Shown: piece by piece, positions 13,386 to 25,106 of the stretch
Position numbering within the stretch: the stretch's first letter is position 1
Layout: each line of letters opens with the position of its first letter
DNA from: Eucalyptus grandis
Taxonomy: Eukaryota > Streptophyta > Magnoliopsida > Myrtales > Myrtaceae
DNA: 64,000 bases
Assembly (NCBI RefSeq): GCF_016545825.1
Contig: NC_052615.1
Location: forward strand, 35,737,516-35,801,515
Reading direction: 5' to 3'
Translations under genes and position numbers: made by a program
Notes under the pieces: generated by a model
Seen by the model: the letters and a program-made list of their open reading frames with translations, nothing else
Database searches by the model: none
What the model was told of the DNA's origin: nothing

Positions 13386-14895
13386 CTAAACACTATATTC
13401 ACCACAGATGCCTCGGAAATCATAAATAGGCTCGAGAAGCCTAGGCCTAGCGGTGCCTTCCATCTGAACACCACTCCTGTGGATAGCGTCTGCTTGAAGG
13501 ACAGCCCCGCAAATTTCAAAGCATATGCCACGCATGATTTCTCCGGCCACAGCACCCACCTTTTGATGTAGTCTGGAAACCAGGGACAATGTAGTTTTTT
13601 TATCTCATTCGGGTGTGGAACTCTTTTGCCCATGCCCACAGCTATGTCAGGACCAATTTGAACAGGGCTGAAACACCATATTTTTGCCGTCTCCAAACCA
13701 GACCTTCTGCTCAATATCCTCGCACGGATCTTCATATTATCGCTTGGACCTATATCGTCTATATCAATTGATCAGCAAGTCCGCCCTCCATAGGCCGAGC
13801 CTCCATGAATGATTGCACTCAGTTGCATGACCACCGGGGACACATGGGAAGATCTCCCTACTACGGTCTCAAGGATGTTTGCAGTGGGTTCTGAAGACGC
13901 GATTGAGCACTGGCTACAAATGTTTCCTTTAGATCTTTCATGCGCTTTTTTTAGTGTACTTATCCGGCGCCAACAATGACAAGCTCGTTCCGGACTTCAC
14001 CAAATGCCTTAATGCCTTCAAGTAGCTTAAGAAGGTCAGATTGCCCTGCACTCTACAGCTACACTCGTCACTGGGGAGACAGAATCTCGAGGCAAGGATT
14101 GGGTGCGTGTCGACTTCTTTTTCATTTGTTAATGTAGGCGTTCTTGAAAATGAACAGATAAGGATCAACTAGGGCCATAATATTGCCACAAGGCACGTCC
14201 TCCACTCTCAGGTGCTTCTTTCTGATCCAAATAACAGTCCTCTGAACACTCATAATATAAAGATCCATCCTCCCACCAGTGAAAATCTTACCTTAGAAGA
14301 TCCAGCCAAATGCAAAAAAGCTGCCTTTGTCAGAAGCCGGAATCATCCTCGATCCATAGAACATGAACGGCCCAGGATCAATCTCCGATTGCAGTAGCAT
14401 GTAGGTCATCTAGCGGATCATCATACAAGTTCTCAACGCGGTACTCCTGTGCCTTAGCTGGGGAAGGAAGGCTGAATGAAATCGTCTGCAAGATTGCGCT
14501 ACTCGCCGGAAGCCAAGTCTGCATCACTTCCTTCAACAGGGCCTTCCCCGCTGGATCCTTTCCACTCACCCTTCATATCAACTTTGAGTTTTCCCTGCAT
14601 GCCCGGCACTCCATATTTCTCGTCATTCATACGGGCCCCGATAAACTGTTTGATAAGCTCGTAACACGCCTGCAGGTAGGGGAATTAGTGAACTTGCCGA
14701 TCCATTTCTTTGCTAAAGGCGTGCGTTCATGAGGCCATGCTTGGCAGCAGGGTCAATGAAGTTCTCACCCCGCAGCCTTTCCATCATCCTTTCTTCATTC
14801 ACACCAAACTTTTGAAGCACAAAACACAGCAAACTGAGACTGTAAAGGCCCAGCCATGCACGGGCCATTACAGTAGTTGATGTTATTCTTCATGT
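13386..14895 (-). pseudogene. Elongation factor 2 (eEF2) pseudogene fragment
   Basis: Read on the minus strand from high to low coordinate, pieces in different frames follow the order of plant eEF2. These are HGWAFT and then GVNEERMMERL (about 14890-14750), ACYELIKQFIGARMND (about 14670-14620), [14 protein letters not shown] and then [13 protein letters not shown] (14540-14400), MIPASDKGSFFAFG (about 14340-14290), VEDVPCGN (about 14200), KEVDTHPI (about 14120), KIWCFSP (about 13680) and EIMRGICFEICGAVLQADAIHR, given here as its key residues GICFE and DAIHR, at 13540-13470. The last piece is RPRLLEPIY to GEYSV. It covers roughly the middle two thirds of eEF2 and lacks the N-terminal GTPase part and the C-terminal end. 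Stops and frameshifts are frequent, so no translation factor can be made. It is compact enough to be a retrocopy, but plant eEF2 introns lie mostly near the 5' end, so this is not proven. Confidence 0.85.
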
Positions 14896-16050
14896 GGCAC
14901 TTCCCTTGGTTAAGTACACACCAATTACCAAAGGTTATAGAGATGGCGTTCACAACTAAAACATTTCTGTAGTTTCTTATAACACGTATTTTTCCCAAGG
15001 GCTAGATGAATTTGCTAGATAGACGATAACATGATGTATAGCATGTGCACGAGTACCAATCGTAGGCAAGGCGGTTAAGAAGACCAGTTGAAGCCCAAAA
15101 AAGCAGGCTAAGCACGAGAGAGTCAGAGCGTGTACAGAGAGGTGGGCCAGGGTCTATGGAAGAGTGAACAGAGGAGGGGGGAGAGCAAAATTTTGAATTG
15201 CTGAACGTGGGACCCGAATTACACGTGTCGACTTTTGTATGGTTTCCCATTTCGCCTACGTGAAGTGATTCACCTACCAAATATTTTCTCGGCTAAGCAC
15301 ATCTTTCCTAAGAGAACGGTATGTGTTGCTCTCATGTCTAAAAGGACCAAAAAGTTACTAGTTCCCAAACTCTTTGACTTTGCTGATCATACAAGATTCA
15401 CTCATATAGCGGAATCTTCTCAATTGGTAAGTAGTGTAGCGAGGTCTCTTTTGCTCCACTACGTTACATTTCTCATGGGGTGGCTAGCTACCAAGTATAA
15501 ATTACAAATCCAAGAACATCCTTGGCTGAAGGCAAATTTGCCAAACGAAAACATTGGCAAATTCACGTTGCTTCTATATGGATCGGAACCAACCGAGTGG
15601 TTTGCAGGCTTGTGGTGGCCTTCAGGTATCGAGTCGGTTAACTCGAAGAAGCGCTTCTTTTCCACTTGGCGAGGTTTGTCAAGAAAGAATGGACCTCATT
15701 GGGGTCTCGCAAAGAGTACGAGGCCACGGTCTCCCTTGGGACAGAAGAAACGATAATGGAGAAACCGTGTTTAGTTCTTTTAATAACCTGCAACCATTCA
15801 TGTCGAAGTTATTACAGTTAGTTAGCAAAGAGCGTTCTACTCAAATAGCTTTTCTTAACCCTCCAATCGTTCTGTGTCTAGATTGGGTTTTTAAATTATT
15901 GCTGGACTTTGGAAAAGGAGCATTAGGTAAACTCGAATGTAATGTTATCCTGTTTCTAAATAAAAACAAGATCAAGTCCGCCTTTTGTACGTAGATTGGA
16001 CCTACTAATAGCTCTAAAAGAAGAGAGACGACAGAACTACACAAGATTTT
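14896..16050. other. Segment between the eEF2 fragment and the phosphatase gene
   Basis: I searched the minus strand by eye for the usual last exon of the phosphatase gene (a GILVS...YSLRDPSEV-like sequence) and did not find it. A 173-codon open frame lies on the plus strand at 15235-15756 but resembles no family I know and has no visible promoter. Nothing else could be supported. Confidence 0.4.
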
Positions 16051-18053
16051 TTATGAATGTCGAGTATCAGATATGCGATCCAACACCTTGAAAGCATCTT
16101 CGTCGGTATCATCGTCCCCTATATACAAGGGAAGGACGTTACAGTGGCCATTTGCGTTGAGACTTTCTAGTAGAAATTCGATGGCTCGGCCTTTGTCCCA
16201 TTCGACCGGAGGACGTATCTCCATAACCTGTTCGAGCAAATTATAAACGCATCATCCGGAATGAGCTCGATGTGCTTCTTTAGTAAAACCAAGAATGAAA
16301 GAGGTTCCTTGCGCTAAGGAATATAATTTTAGTGAACACGCTTGCCTGCCTCCAATTATGCATGTACCTTTTTGCCACAGGTAATTCTATATGTTGGATA
16401 TGCTTCCATTGTGGATTCTACTATCTGCTTGAGTTTCCCAACATCCTGCAGAGATTTAACATCCAGTTACTGCGTATATAAGAAAAAGGGCCCGAGATTC
16501 TGGGACTGAGTTAAAACATATTTGTTAGATATATGAGGGCATATGTACTAGCATAGAGAAACTGTGGAATGATTATTCCTCTAACGACAGTACAAGGAGG
16601 TTGTAAGGATCACCTTCTCATCCACACAACGGTAGTGCACCGATATGCAAAACTTATTGTCTTCGACCATGGCACTGTCTATTCTTGTAGTTCTTTCCTT
16701 CAACAGTCTCATTATCTGCTAGCACCAACAACCAAAAAGATGTACAAAGACTATGATAGAAGGAATCACATTCTCAAAACTGCAAGACATTTAACTTCAT
16801 TGACATCCATATGTTACCGGTGCATGGGAAGTCCTTACCTCCTGAACTGTATCTAGGAAATCTTGAGCTGGTTGGAACCAAACGATTTCATCCCCCTAAA
16901 ACAAGCAGCAGTAATTTATCTCTTGATTCAAGTGCCGAAGTGTTCTCACTTGTTCAGCATAATAGGAATGTCTTGCAGATGGAGTGCCAAGCATCGAATT
17001 ATGTTATTTAGAGACGAACCTTTTCATCCAAAGCTCTGGTTTGATGCCTATTGTCCTGGCTCTTCGAGGAGGCTAATGGGATGGATATATCCATTCCATG
17101 ACTTCCAGCATAACAGACATTGTTCAGTTGCACAAATTCATATACCTAAACGAAGTGTGAAAATTTTTCTTGTTTAGCTAAAGAAAAGCGGGATTAGTCT
17201 ACAGAAATCCTCGTGTGGTTCCTAAACTGTACTTGATTGAAAAAGCAGCAGAATGGAAGTATAATTAGTACGCAGAAATGAGCATACCTTTTCGCGACAC
17301 CTTCCACTAACAATTGCAGTGGGAAAGCAGTCTGCAACTTCGCGTACGGCGCAGCGCATCTGCATTTTAATTCAGTCATACACACACACCCTAAATATTT
17401 GTCATGTTTGTCTGTCAGCAGTTTGCGCTGGATGAGAAATTGTTTTAGTACATATGCCCTAAAGCAACCAAGTGATTTTGCCAGTTTGATGTGAGAAAAC
17501 TGACAATCGATAGTCAATCGCTTTGCTTTCACTTGGTTTGCTGTGTTTTATATTGCATCAATCAACACTAGGCAGCTCTCCATCCTAAGGACTATAATTC
17601 GGAAATTCGATCCTCTGTAGGAGAGCAGATGCACCTTTTCTGTCATGTACGCCTGATCAGGATTGTCTACAATCTGAGAGAGGGTACCATCATAGTCCAA
17701 GAACACCGCAATCTCTTTACCTTCGGCTTTCTTCATGATTCCTTCAAATGTGCACAAGGCAGACGGGTGCTCTCTCTGCATAATGCATTAAAAACCTCAC
17801 CCATTGATTAACACGAACGCATGGTCAATTAAAAATGGAAGTACGGTGAAAGAACGCGACAATCACAAGAAGTTTACGAATGAAAAGACAAGATGATACT
17901 GCAGTTCAATGCAGCACGTAGGTTTCATCGTCGCAATGTGCTTACTAGCCATGAAGAGTAAGAGCCCAAGATAGAATCTCCATTGTCTTCCAGCCTCGCT
18001 CTTGAGAAAGATTCCATCTTCTGTTCTTGCGTGGGTGACTGCGGAAATCCCAT
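16051..18053 (-). CDS. Trehalose-6-phosphate phosphatase, apparently lacking its last exon
   Basis: Eight coding exons (minus strand): 17946-18053, 17635-17775, 17288-17359, 17020-17145, 16839-16895, 16614-16715, 16368-16445 and 16087-16227, all in phase 0. The start ATG is at 18053-18051. HAD motif I is FLDYDGTLS (nucleophile D63, D65), motif II is SGR (101-103), GSHGMDI marks the cap, and [10 protein letters not shown] (265-274) is the Mg-binding motif. Most plant enzymes have GDDRTDEDAF, so the aspartate is unusual. The enzyme removes phosphate from trehalose-6-phosphate, a sugar-status signal. After ...EDAFK the family normally splices to about 45 more residues. Here either GTGTTG at 16086 is a donor with no recognisable target exon, or the frame reads 11 more codons to TAA at 16053-16051, giving 286 residues against about 360-390. 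The 36-residue N-terminus is also short. The gene may be truncated or inactive, or the last exon may be very distant. Confidence 0.88.
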
Positions 18054-19573
18054 CTTAGATTCAATTATAGCGCTTCTCTAGATCTACTTTTCCTGCAAGA
18101 TTTAAGAAGATCCTTCTTTAGAGTATATGTTAAAAAAGATACAATTTAATATAGAGAACATGCACATAAATAGTCTATTTCCTATTGCACGATTAATATA
18201 AAGAACGTGCACATAAATAGTCTAATTCCTATTGCATGTCATCTTTCGAGTACGTCACTGGATCAACATCAAAGCCATGGATGACTCCATAAAGGAACGC
18301 TAGTTCCAGGGCTTTTAACAAGATGCTAATCTTCAGGTGAAAGCTTTTTAAACAAATGATGCTCCATTTAAGTAAAGCCGGTTCGTCAGGTGGTGTGAAT
18401 CAAGGCGCTATACTCAAATCCTTGACGACATTGATATCGAGGTACCCACGATCTTAATCCTCAAGATCCGTGTAGGTTTTGCACAAAGCTACAAACCTTG
18501 AGCAATAAATAAAGGATTATATAATGGACATTCAGATCTAGGTCAATGAACAACGTGAGAAACAAGATTAGTTTTCTGTTCATGCAGAAGTCTGGTCATA
18601 TGGCAATAAGACTACGAATCACAGCAACGTAAGACCCCACGAACGTGTGATTCATGACTCTCTTAGCGAGCCGGAAGCGAGAACAGACAGCATTTTCGTC
18701 CATTCAAGAGATAGCAGACAAATCCAAAAAGCCAAGGTTAACTCGAAGCGCCAAGCTCGGAGAAATCCTATGTGCGCAAAAACCACCGTGACTATTCACA
18801 TGATGAGCTCGCGACAAGAGAATACAGTAAGAGAAAACAGGTGGCATGCGCAATTCAAATGGCACACTCTCCTTTCACTAGGCCTGAGTTTCAAGAAAGT
18901 TTCGAGGGTAGGTACGGAGTTCGGTTGTCTTGCGCCGTGACTCGGTCACATCCCTTTTCGGCTAATTCGTTTTCGTTTTTGCCGCACTAGCCCTTCGATA
19001 TGGGTAGAGATCCTCTCGGTTCAAAGAGGCGAATTAGCGCAGCTCAACCTTCCACAATCATGGCGTCGCCACCGACGACTTGAGTGTTGAGATCGGTTTC
19101 CCAACGAGAAAGCTAGAGTAATGGGTTAGCAATCTAAGTTAACCGAGTCCATTTACTTAATCGGTTACTAAGAGGAGCAGTATCGATTATCTTTGTTAAA
19201 GTCAACCATGGAGGACTGAAAAAGCAGCTTCATTTAGAAGGCAGTCGCTTGTCGCGGGGCTGTCAATTCAGCAAAACCAAAAGGTACTCACCGACTCCCC
19301 GCAAAGGACAGATCACTGCCCACTCGAGTAACTTTTAACGTCGAATCCACGTACTTTCCAACCCACCAACCGATTGTAAAATTAGATGGACTGAAGTGGG
19401 ATGGTCATGCAAGTTCCATTCTTCAATGTGAACGCTAAGTGTCCTAGCTACATACATATCATACGACACATCGCGTTGTAAATTACGTGAGTAGAAAAGT
19501 TGAGTACATATAGAGGCGTCTCCATGGTTTATCACGTGATCGATCTTGCTTTCACCCCAAGAAATTTGCTAAC

Positions 19574-19574
<1 letters not shown>

Positions 19575-19614
<40 letters not shown>
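19575..19614. repeat. (GA)n microsatellite
   Basis: An almost pure GA tract of about 40 bases lies inside the proposed phosphatase leader intron. On the minus strand it reads CT and opens a spurious Ser/Leu frame. A second, shorter GA tract lies at about 20012-20032. Confidence 0.9.
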
Positions 19615-19615
<1 letters not shown>

Positions 19616-19812
19616 ATGACATGGGACAGTAAAAGACAAACTCTCCCGGTGCCAAGCTGTTGTCTGCGAGGTTACGGGATCGACTTGACCATTGTGAGGA
19701 TCCACGACGTGCGTGGTATCCAAGCATGGAAAGAGAGATGCACGGAACAAACATGTTCGGCCCGTATATTGTGCGCCGGGTACGTATATACCTGTATAGT
19801 ATAGCCGGATGC

Positions 19813-19908
19813 ATGCACTAAAGGGTAACCCATTAGAAGACGCAGAAAGGTCGAGGAAGTATGCACTAAAGGGTAACCCATTAGAAGACGCAGAAAGGTC
19901 GAGGAAGT
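19813..19908. repeat. Perfect 48-bp tandem duplication
   Basis: Bases 19813-19860 are repeated exactly at 19861-19908 (unit starts ATGCACTAAAGGG and ends GAGGAAGT). No mismatch is seen, so it is recent. It lies in the proposed phosphatase leader intron. Confidence 0.95.
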
Positions 19909-20106
19909 TGGAGCGTGAAAGGAAAGCATGTAACACAGCGAGAAAGCCTGATTCGTAGACGAAAGAAACCGAACTTTGCATGCAAAATGCGAATGGCGAA
20001 CTTAAAACACTAGAGAGAGAGAGAGAGAGAGACTGACCTTGTGCCAGATCGAGTTGCATGGAAAAGTGCAGGAGGGGAGGGGGAAGAACGGTGGGAGGCG
20101 AGGACG

Positions 20107-20118
20107 CTTTATTTATAG
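20107..20118 (-). promoter_or_regulatory. TATA box for the phosphatase gene
   Basis: The minus strand reads TCTATAAATAAAG here, an excellent plant TATA box. It sits about 70 bases upstream of the donor of the proposed leader exon, placing the transcription start near 20080. Confidence 0.6.
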
Positions 20119-22630
20119 AGTGAAAGCCAAAAGTTTTCTTGGCCATGGAAGTCACGGGACACTCGCTCGAAGCTACAACACCTTTCTCTTGCTTCTTCCT
20201 ATAATCCCACCTCTCATTGGACCGACTTCGCACCAACTTGAATTGACCTTAGTAGCCCTGATTAACCAGCCTAATGTGCTCTTAATTTCGTCCCGTAGCA
20301 AGAGGTGAACCCGTAATTAATCGGCTTTCGCGCGCCGGAATAAGTTGGGGCCTAATAAAACACGGGTCGTCTTCACACAGGCGATGCTAGGTCGCAACAT
20401 GACTCGAGAAAGGGCATGTTCGGTTTCGCGTGACGCCGGGATCATCTTAATGACTCAATCGACCCTTTGAGCTTCCTTACACGCTTTGCATAGTTTTGTA
20501 CGCAATTGGCTTGGCTGAATCTCATTTCATAGGTTTATAAGACCTCCAATTGATCTCCCAAGAAAAAGAAAATTTCATCGGACGCTTACATATGACATCC
20601 GAACATTGTGCCTGATTTTTTATCCGAGATGTTTATAATATTTCCTCTTTCAACCCAAAAGAAGAAGAAGAAGAAGAAGAAAGAAGAAGAAGAAGAAGAA
20701 GAAGTAAAATCGAGACGGTCCATGAAATTTTTCGTCATGTTCACACTTAGTACGTAGTTACAAGCTTGCATTAGAATTTGGCGCATATAAATTTACTCTC
20801 TCCGGTTCATGCTATGTTCTCTGATGCCACCTTAAAGGTCTCTGCGAAAGGCTTGCTTTGATTCCATAATGTCGGCAATTACGGATCTAGACTTTGGAAA
20901 TAAATTTAGAAAATACTTGAGAAATTCGACAAAGATTTTAAGTTAATCAATTCTCATTTTTGATTCAATTAAAATTAGAGGAAGCTACATTGGTCGTTCT
21001 CTCTCACACGTTTTTTCCTTGTTAATGAAAAGAACAAAAAGAACGAAATGGGGTCCTTACACGAAAAGGAGCAATCACGGAACACCATAAAAGTGCTGAC
21101 AAGTTATTGAATTGAGGTAATCATGTCAATCAAATGTCGAGAACTAATTAAAAAGATGTTAAATATCGCACGCATTTTGCATTGTGATTGACTTTATCGG
21201 CCGTATATCATCTACTGAATAAGTCTGCACAATATTCGTTTCATATATTATTACTGAGAGCAATTGGTTCATTCACTGCATAAGATTGCCTGAAAAGCTC
21301 CATTCCTTTCATTTCCTTTCCTTTCTCATTCATCTAGTTGAGGTCATATGCACGGATCTAATGTGTTAAGTTTCCAAACAAAACGAATAGATACACAAGA
21401 CTGCTTGTGTTGAGCTACGTTTATCTAACGGAAAGTATTTAATATTAAGTGCACGGACGCAATAGATAATTTTTTGAATATTTCAATTATCAAAGACACA
21501 TGACTTTGGTACAAAAAAGAAAAAAGTTTAGTTTCTCAAAAGTTAAGGATAAACCCTTCGCATCAATCCTAACACTGTTTTGCTTATCCTTTTGGTTATG
21601 CATGATTGGAGATTAAATAAAGAGATGACTGGACTGCAGACCTAACCGAGGTCCCAGGACCTACGGGGAAACTGAAAAGGCTTGAGATAAAAAGGAAATA
21701 TCATTAGTTAGCAATCATTGCAGCAAGTTCACAAACTCATCTGCTCGAAAACGTACCCATCGCTACTGGAGTTTATCTTATGTAGGAAGACGACCGAGAC
21801 TCACAAAGCGCGAATCTCGTTTCGTTCTTAATCACTCGACAGCCGAACACGTCGTGAAGTCAAGGTCAGAAGGAAGTTATGCTTCATGAATCTTCAAACC
21901 CGAACGCGAAGTGCAACCGCCCTTTAAACGACCAAGACATCAGAGAGAAGAACTTGTTCTCGACGTTCCATTCAAGACAAGTTGGACTGGCATACACGAT
22001 TTGCAGGGTCTTTGTATCTTTCACGACGACAATCAGTGAATGGCGGCACTAAATGAAATGTAAAGGCGTTTCCATCCGATCGAAAACCATCATGAAGATC
22101 GAGTCGGAGGTTCTTTCCTCGGGGTTACATTTTTTAAATATCTAACACATTATTACTTTGCTTTTGATCTACCCTTTACATACCTAATTTCAAGGGCTTG
22201 AACTCCTTTCCCTTTTTTCGCCTAGTCAACATCCTGAAGCTCGTGAACATGAGGAGGTGGGGCAAGGCAATCGAGGCCCATCCCTGGCTTTTGTCCTCGT
22301 GGCTCCCCCACCATGTACCATCGCAACTCCACTAACCCTGAAAAGAAAATGATGGGTCGAGTGGGAACGACTGCTAAAGTGGGAAAAAGCAAGCGTGTTA
22401 GTCAGTTTCATCAAAAGCATGACCCCCTCATTTCTATTGCTAAGTTAGTCATCATGAGCCAGAAGAGGGAGAGATCTCCAGAGCATTTTGCAATCTGGGT
22501 TTTTAGTAAAAACGTGGGAGACGATATTTTCTGGGCCATGGAAGATCTTCACAAGCCAATCGACGTAGCTTTCCGACATAGCCCTCCTGAGAAGACATTA
22601 ATGGGGAGATCGAAGATCGCAAAGATCCAC
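20119..22630. other. Gene-poor upstream region of the phosphatase gene
   Basis: Mostly AT-rich sequence with no gene recognised. It holds an interrupted (GAA)n tract at 20660-20704. A 108-codon open frame at 22313-22636 (+) has no recognisable domain. Confidence 0.5.
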
Positions 22631-22639
22631 TTATGAACC

Positions 22640-23150
22640 ATCGAAGAAGCTAGGAACATCTATGTCCATTCATTGCGAATATTTTCCATGCAAATCATTT
22701 TTGAGGAAAATAGCCGGTTTTCATTTGTTTTGTCGTTTAAAGAAATAAGAAAAGTAATTTTCTTCTTGTCAAAAGGAAAGCTACGAATGATGGCATCTCA
22801 TCATGAATATTTTCTATGCAAATTATTTTTTTAAGAAACATGGTCAGTTTTCATTTGTTTTGTAGTTTAAAGAAAATGATTTCCTACTTATCAAAAGGGG
22901 AAGCTACAAACATCTATATCGACTCATCATAAATATGTTCCATGCAAATCATTTTCAAGGAAAATTGTCAGTTTTCATTTGTTTTGCAATTTAAAGAAAG
23001 TGATTTTCTTCTTATCAAAAGGGGAAGTTAGGAACATTTATGTTGACTCATCATGAATATTTTCCATGCAAATCATTTTCAAAAAGAATGGTCAGTTTCC
23101 ATTTATTTTGTAGTTTAAGGAAAGCAATTTCTTTCTGGGTAGAAAAGGAA
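22640..23150. repeat. Tandem array of a ~125-bp unit, four copies
   Basis: The anchor ATTTTCCATGCAAATCATTT recurs with small changes at 22681, 22809, 22935 and 23059 (spacings 128, 126, 124). Each unit then carries GTCAGTTTTCATTTGTTTTG, a TTTAAAGAAA block, a TTCTTCTTATCAAAAGG block and an ACTCATCATGAAT block. Copies differ by scattered substitutions and small indels, so the array is not very young. Confidence 0.85.
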
Positions 23151-23159
23151 GTCGTTTTT

Positions 23160-24730
23160 CCCCAATCTAAGATTTTTTTTTTCTAAGTTTTCAGTTCAAG
23201 GAAAATGTTTCTATATATCGATTAGTTTTTCGTCATCCAAATACCTAAAAATCAAAAAAAATTCTCTCAAAAACAATTTTCTTTCATGCAAACAGAACCT
23301 AAGAGTGAAATCAATTGGATTCATGCACATATTATCTTAGCAATACAATGCTTTTGCACACTCTCATGCAACAATATAATCTCCTTATTGACGTCGATTA
23401 TTTACTTCATATTCTTTTTTAACATACGGCATGTTCCGATTAGTTACTTAAAGAGTGAAGCCTTATTAGGCTCATTTCCTTCACTTATAGCCGCCTATGA
23501 CACTATTATGTAAAACCGAATAATTTCGCCATCTTCGTACGTGTAACATTCCTCGAACGGCACATAGAATTCACATTCTTGCCTTAGTTAGGTTAAGGCC
23601 GCCCTAAGCACTCCTTTTCCTAATTTGTCTCAAGGTTGTGAAGGTGGCCAATAGGATCCATACCACAACCAAGATTATTGCTAATTAAAGAAAAGATATG
23701 GATCGGATACGATGAGTAATTGTCTAAGACAATCGGTTGAGGCCATAAACCTCATAGTGCTCCAACTGCACTTTATTCTTAATTGCTTCACTTATGTAAG
23801 AGATTATTTTAAGAGCTAGGGTTTTATGGAAAAGATGTTATGCTGCAATATCCACCATCAATCAAATCCCTCCTCCTCTTGCCATACACGTCTCCAACCC
23901 TAGTTTCTCGTGGCCTATGGTAGGTGTCTTTTTCTTCTTCCTCTTTGATTTTTTGTTGGGTGTTATTTGGGCTCGGGACATGTATGATGGATGGTTAAGT
24001 GGACAGAGACCTCCACCCATAGGTCTGAACATTATTTCTTTTGCTAATTTATTCATTTGGCTAACTTTACTTATGAATGGGGTTGAATTAGAATACATGG
24101 TAACAGCTAAAAAGGCAGACACGAGAGGATTGTCTTGATTCGAGCATGCCTAGATGTTTAATTTATTAAGTTGAACTTTATGTCTCTGGAGTGGAATTAG
24201 TTAGGTGGATGTATTTGGTCTTGTACAGAGACGTTCGTGAAGACAAAATCAGCCTGTCTGAGAAAGTGATTCATGCAACCATATGATTCCAATGAGGTGG
24301 AGTCCATCTCAAAAGAAATACATGCCGACTTTCACCAACCTCGTCTGCGAGGCAAGACATGAGCTGAAATCAGGGTGAATGGCGTAAGCATAAGATTATT
24401 TGCACTCGGTCGTTCAAGGAATCAATTCCGCGCCATTACTATCCAGTTCGCACACACGACCAATAGCTAAAGCAGGCCCATAGGATATGGAAACAAATCT
24501 TTATAAAGACACGGGTTGATTTCCTTGTGTGATTCGCATTCGCTTTATTGACATGCGGTCGGCACACTCACCACTCTAGTATTTGTATCATAAGCATAGG
24601 ATACATTCTCCTTCACGTTAAGCAAAGTTTTTTTCAATTTTTATAGCGAGCCGAAAAGAGAAAAGGTAATAATAATAATGGCAATATATACAGCTGGCTC
24701 ACTTTTATTGGAGGGGAAACAATCCCGTGG
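23160..24730. other. Spacer without recognised genes
   Basis: Short open frames at 23286-23513 and 23917-24138 (+) encode hydrophobic stretches without recognisable domains or gene context. No transposon end was identified here. Confidence 0.4.
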
Positions 24731-24808
24731 TTAATTATAAGGTTCGGCTTAGCTAACCGTCCTCCATCAAATGATGGAGTGACTGTCAACTAAGGACCGC
24801 ACATGCTA

Positions 24809-24844
24809 GATGGAAACCGGTTGACTTTTCAACCGGTTTCCATC
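24809..24844. repeat. Perfect 16-bp inverted repeat with 4-base loop
   Basis: GATGGAAACCGGTTGA (24809-24824), loop CTTT, then TCAACCGGTTTCCATC (24829-24844), with no mismatch. It sits in the left arm of the inverted-arm element and is absent from the corresponding place in the right arm. Confidence 0.95.
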
Positions 24845-25106
24845 TTTTACCCTATTTTTCTTTTTCTTTTTTGATTTTTATGTTTTCTTATTGCAAGCAT
24901 AAATTGAGAGATAAAATCGTAAAATGGCCATCACAATCAAATTTTATGAATATGATGAAAGAAAAAACAAATTAAATATCAAATATAGATAATTACAAGT
25001 AAAAAATAGTATCACTTACTAAAAAGAAATCGTTAATGTCATTATATAGATATATTAAATTTAAAAGATCAAAAAACACTTGAAACGTTGGCTTTGCAAT
25101 AAACTC

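Larger units (their letters stand above)
18054..20090 (-). other. Phosphatase leader: exon, long intron and small upstream ORF
   Basis: Just upstream of the start codon a good acceptor (TTGCAG) gives an exon beginning at 18092. A matching donor (AAG/GTCAGT) ends a leader exon at 20038, with GA-rich sequence on both sides. Together they imply a 1.9-kb leader intron (18093-20037). The joined leader holds an ATG at about 20058 that opens a 17-codon upstream ORF (MQLDLAQGKVDLEKRYN) ending just before the main ATG. The intron contains a (GA)n tract and a 48-bp tandem duplication. Confidence 0.5.

Noticed and set aside
15235..15756. A 173-codon plus-strand frame
   Set aside because: It has no recognisable family, promoter or splice partner. 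It is kept only as part of the unexplained segment.
19532..20236. A 234-codon minus-strand frame rich in Ser-Leu
   Set aside because: It is produced by GA/CT microsatellites and a tandem duplication, and it overlaps the phosphatase leader and promoter.
22640..23150. The ~125-bp array as a centromeric satellite
   Set aside because: Only four diverged copies are present, in a gene-bearing region.
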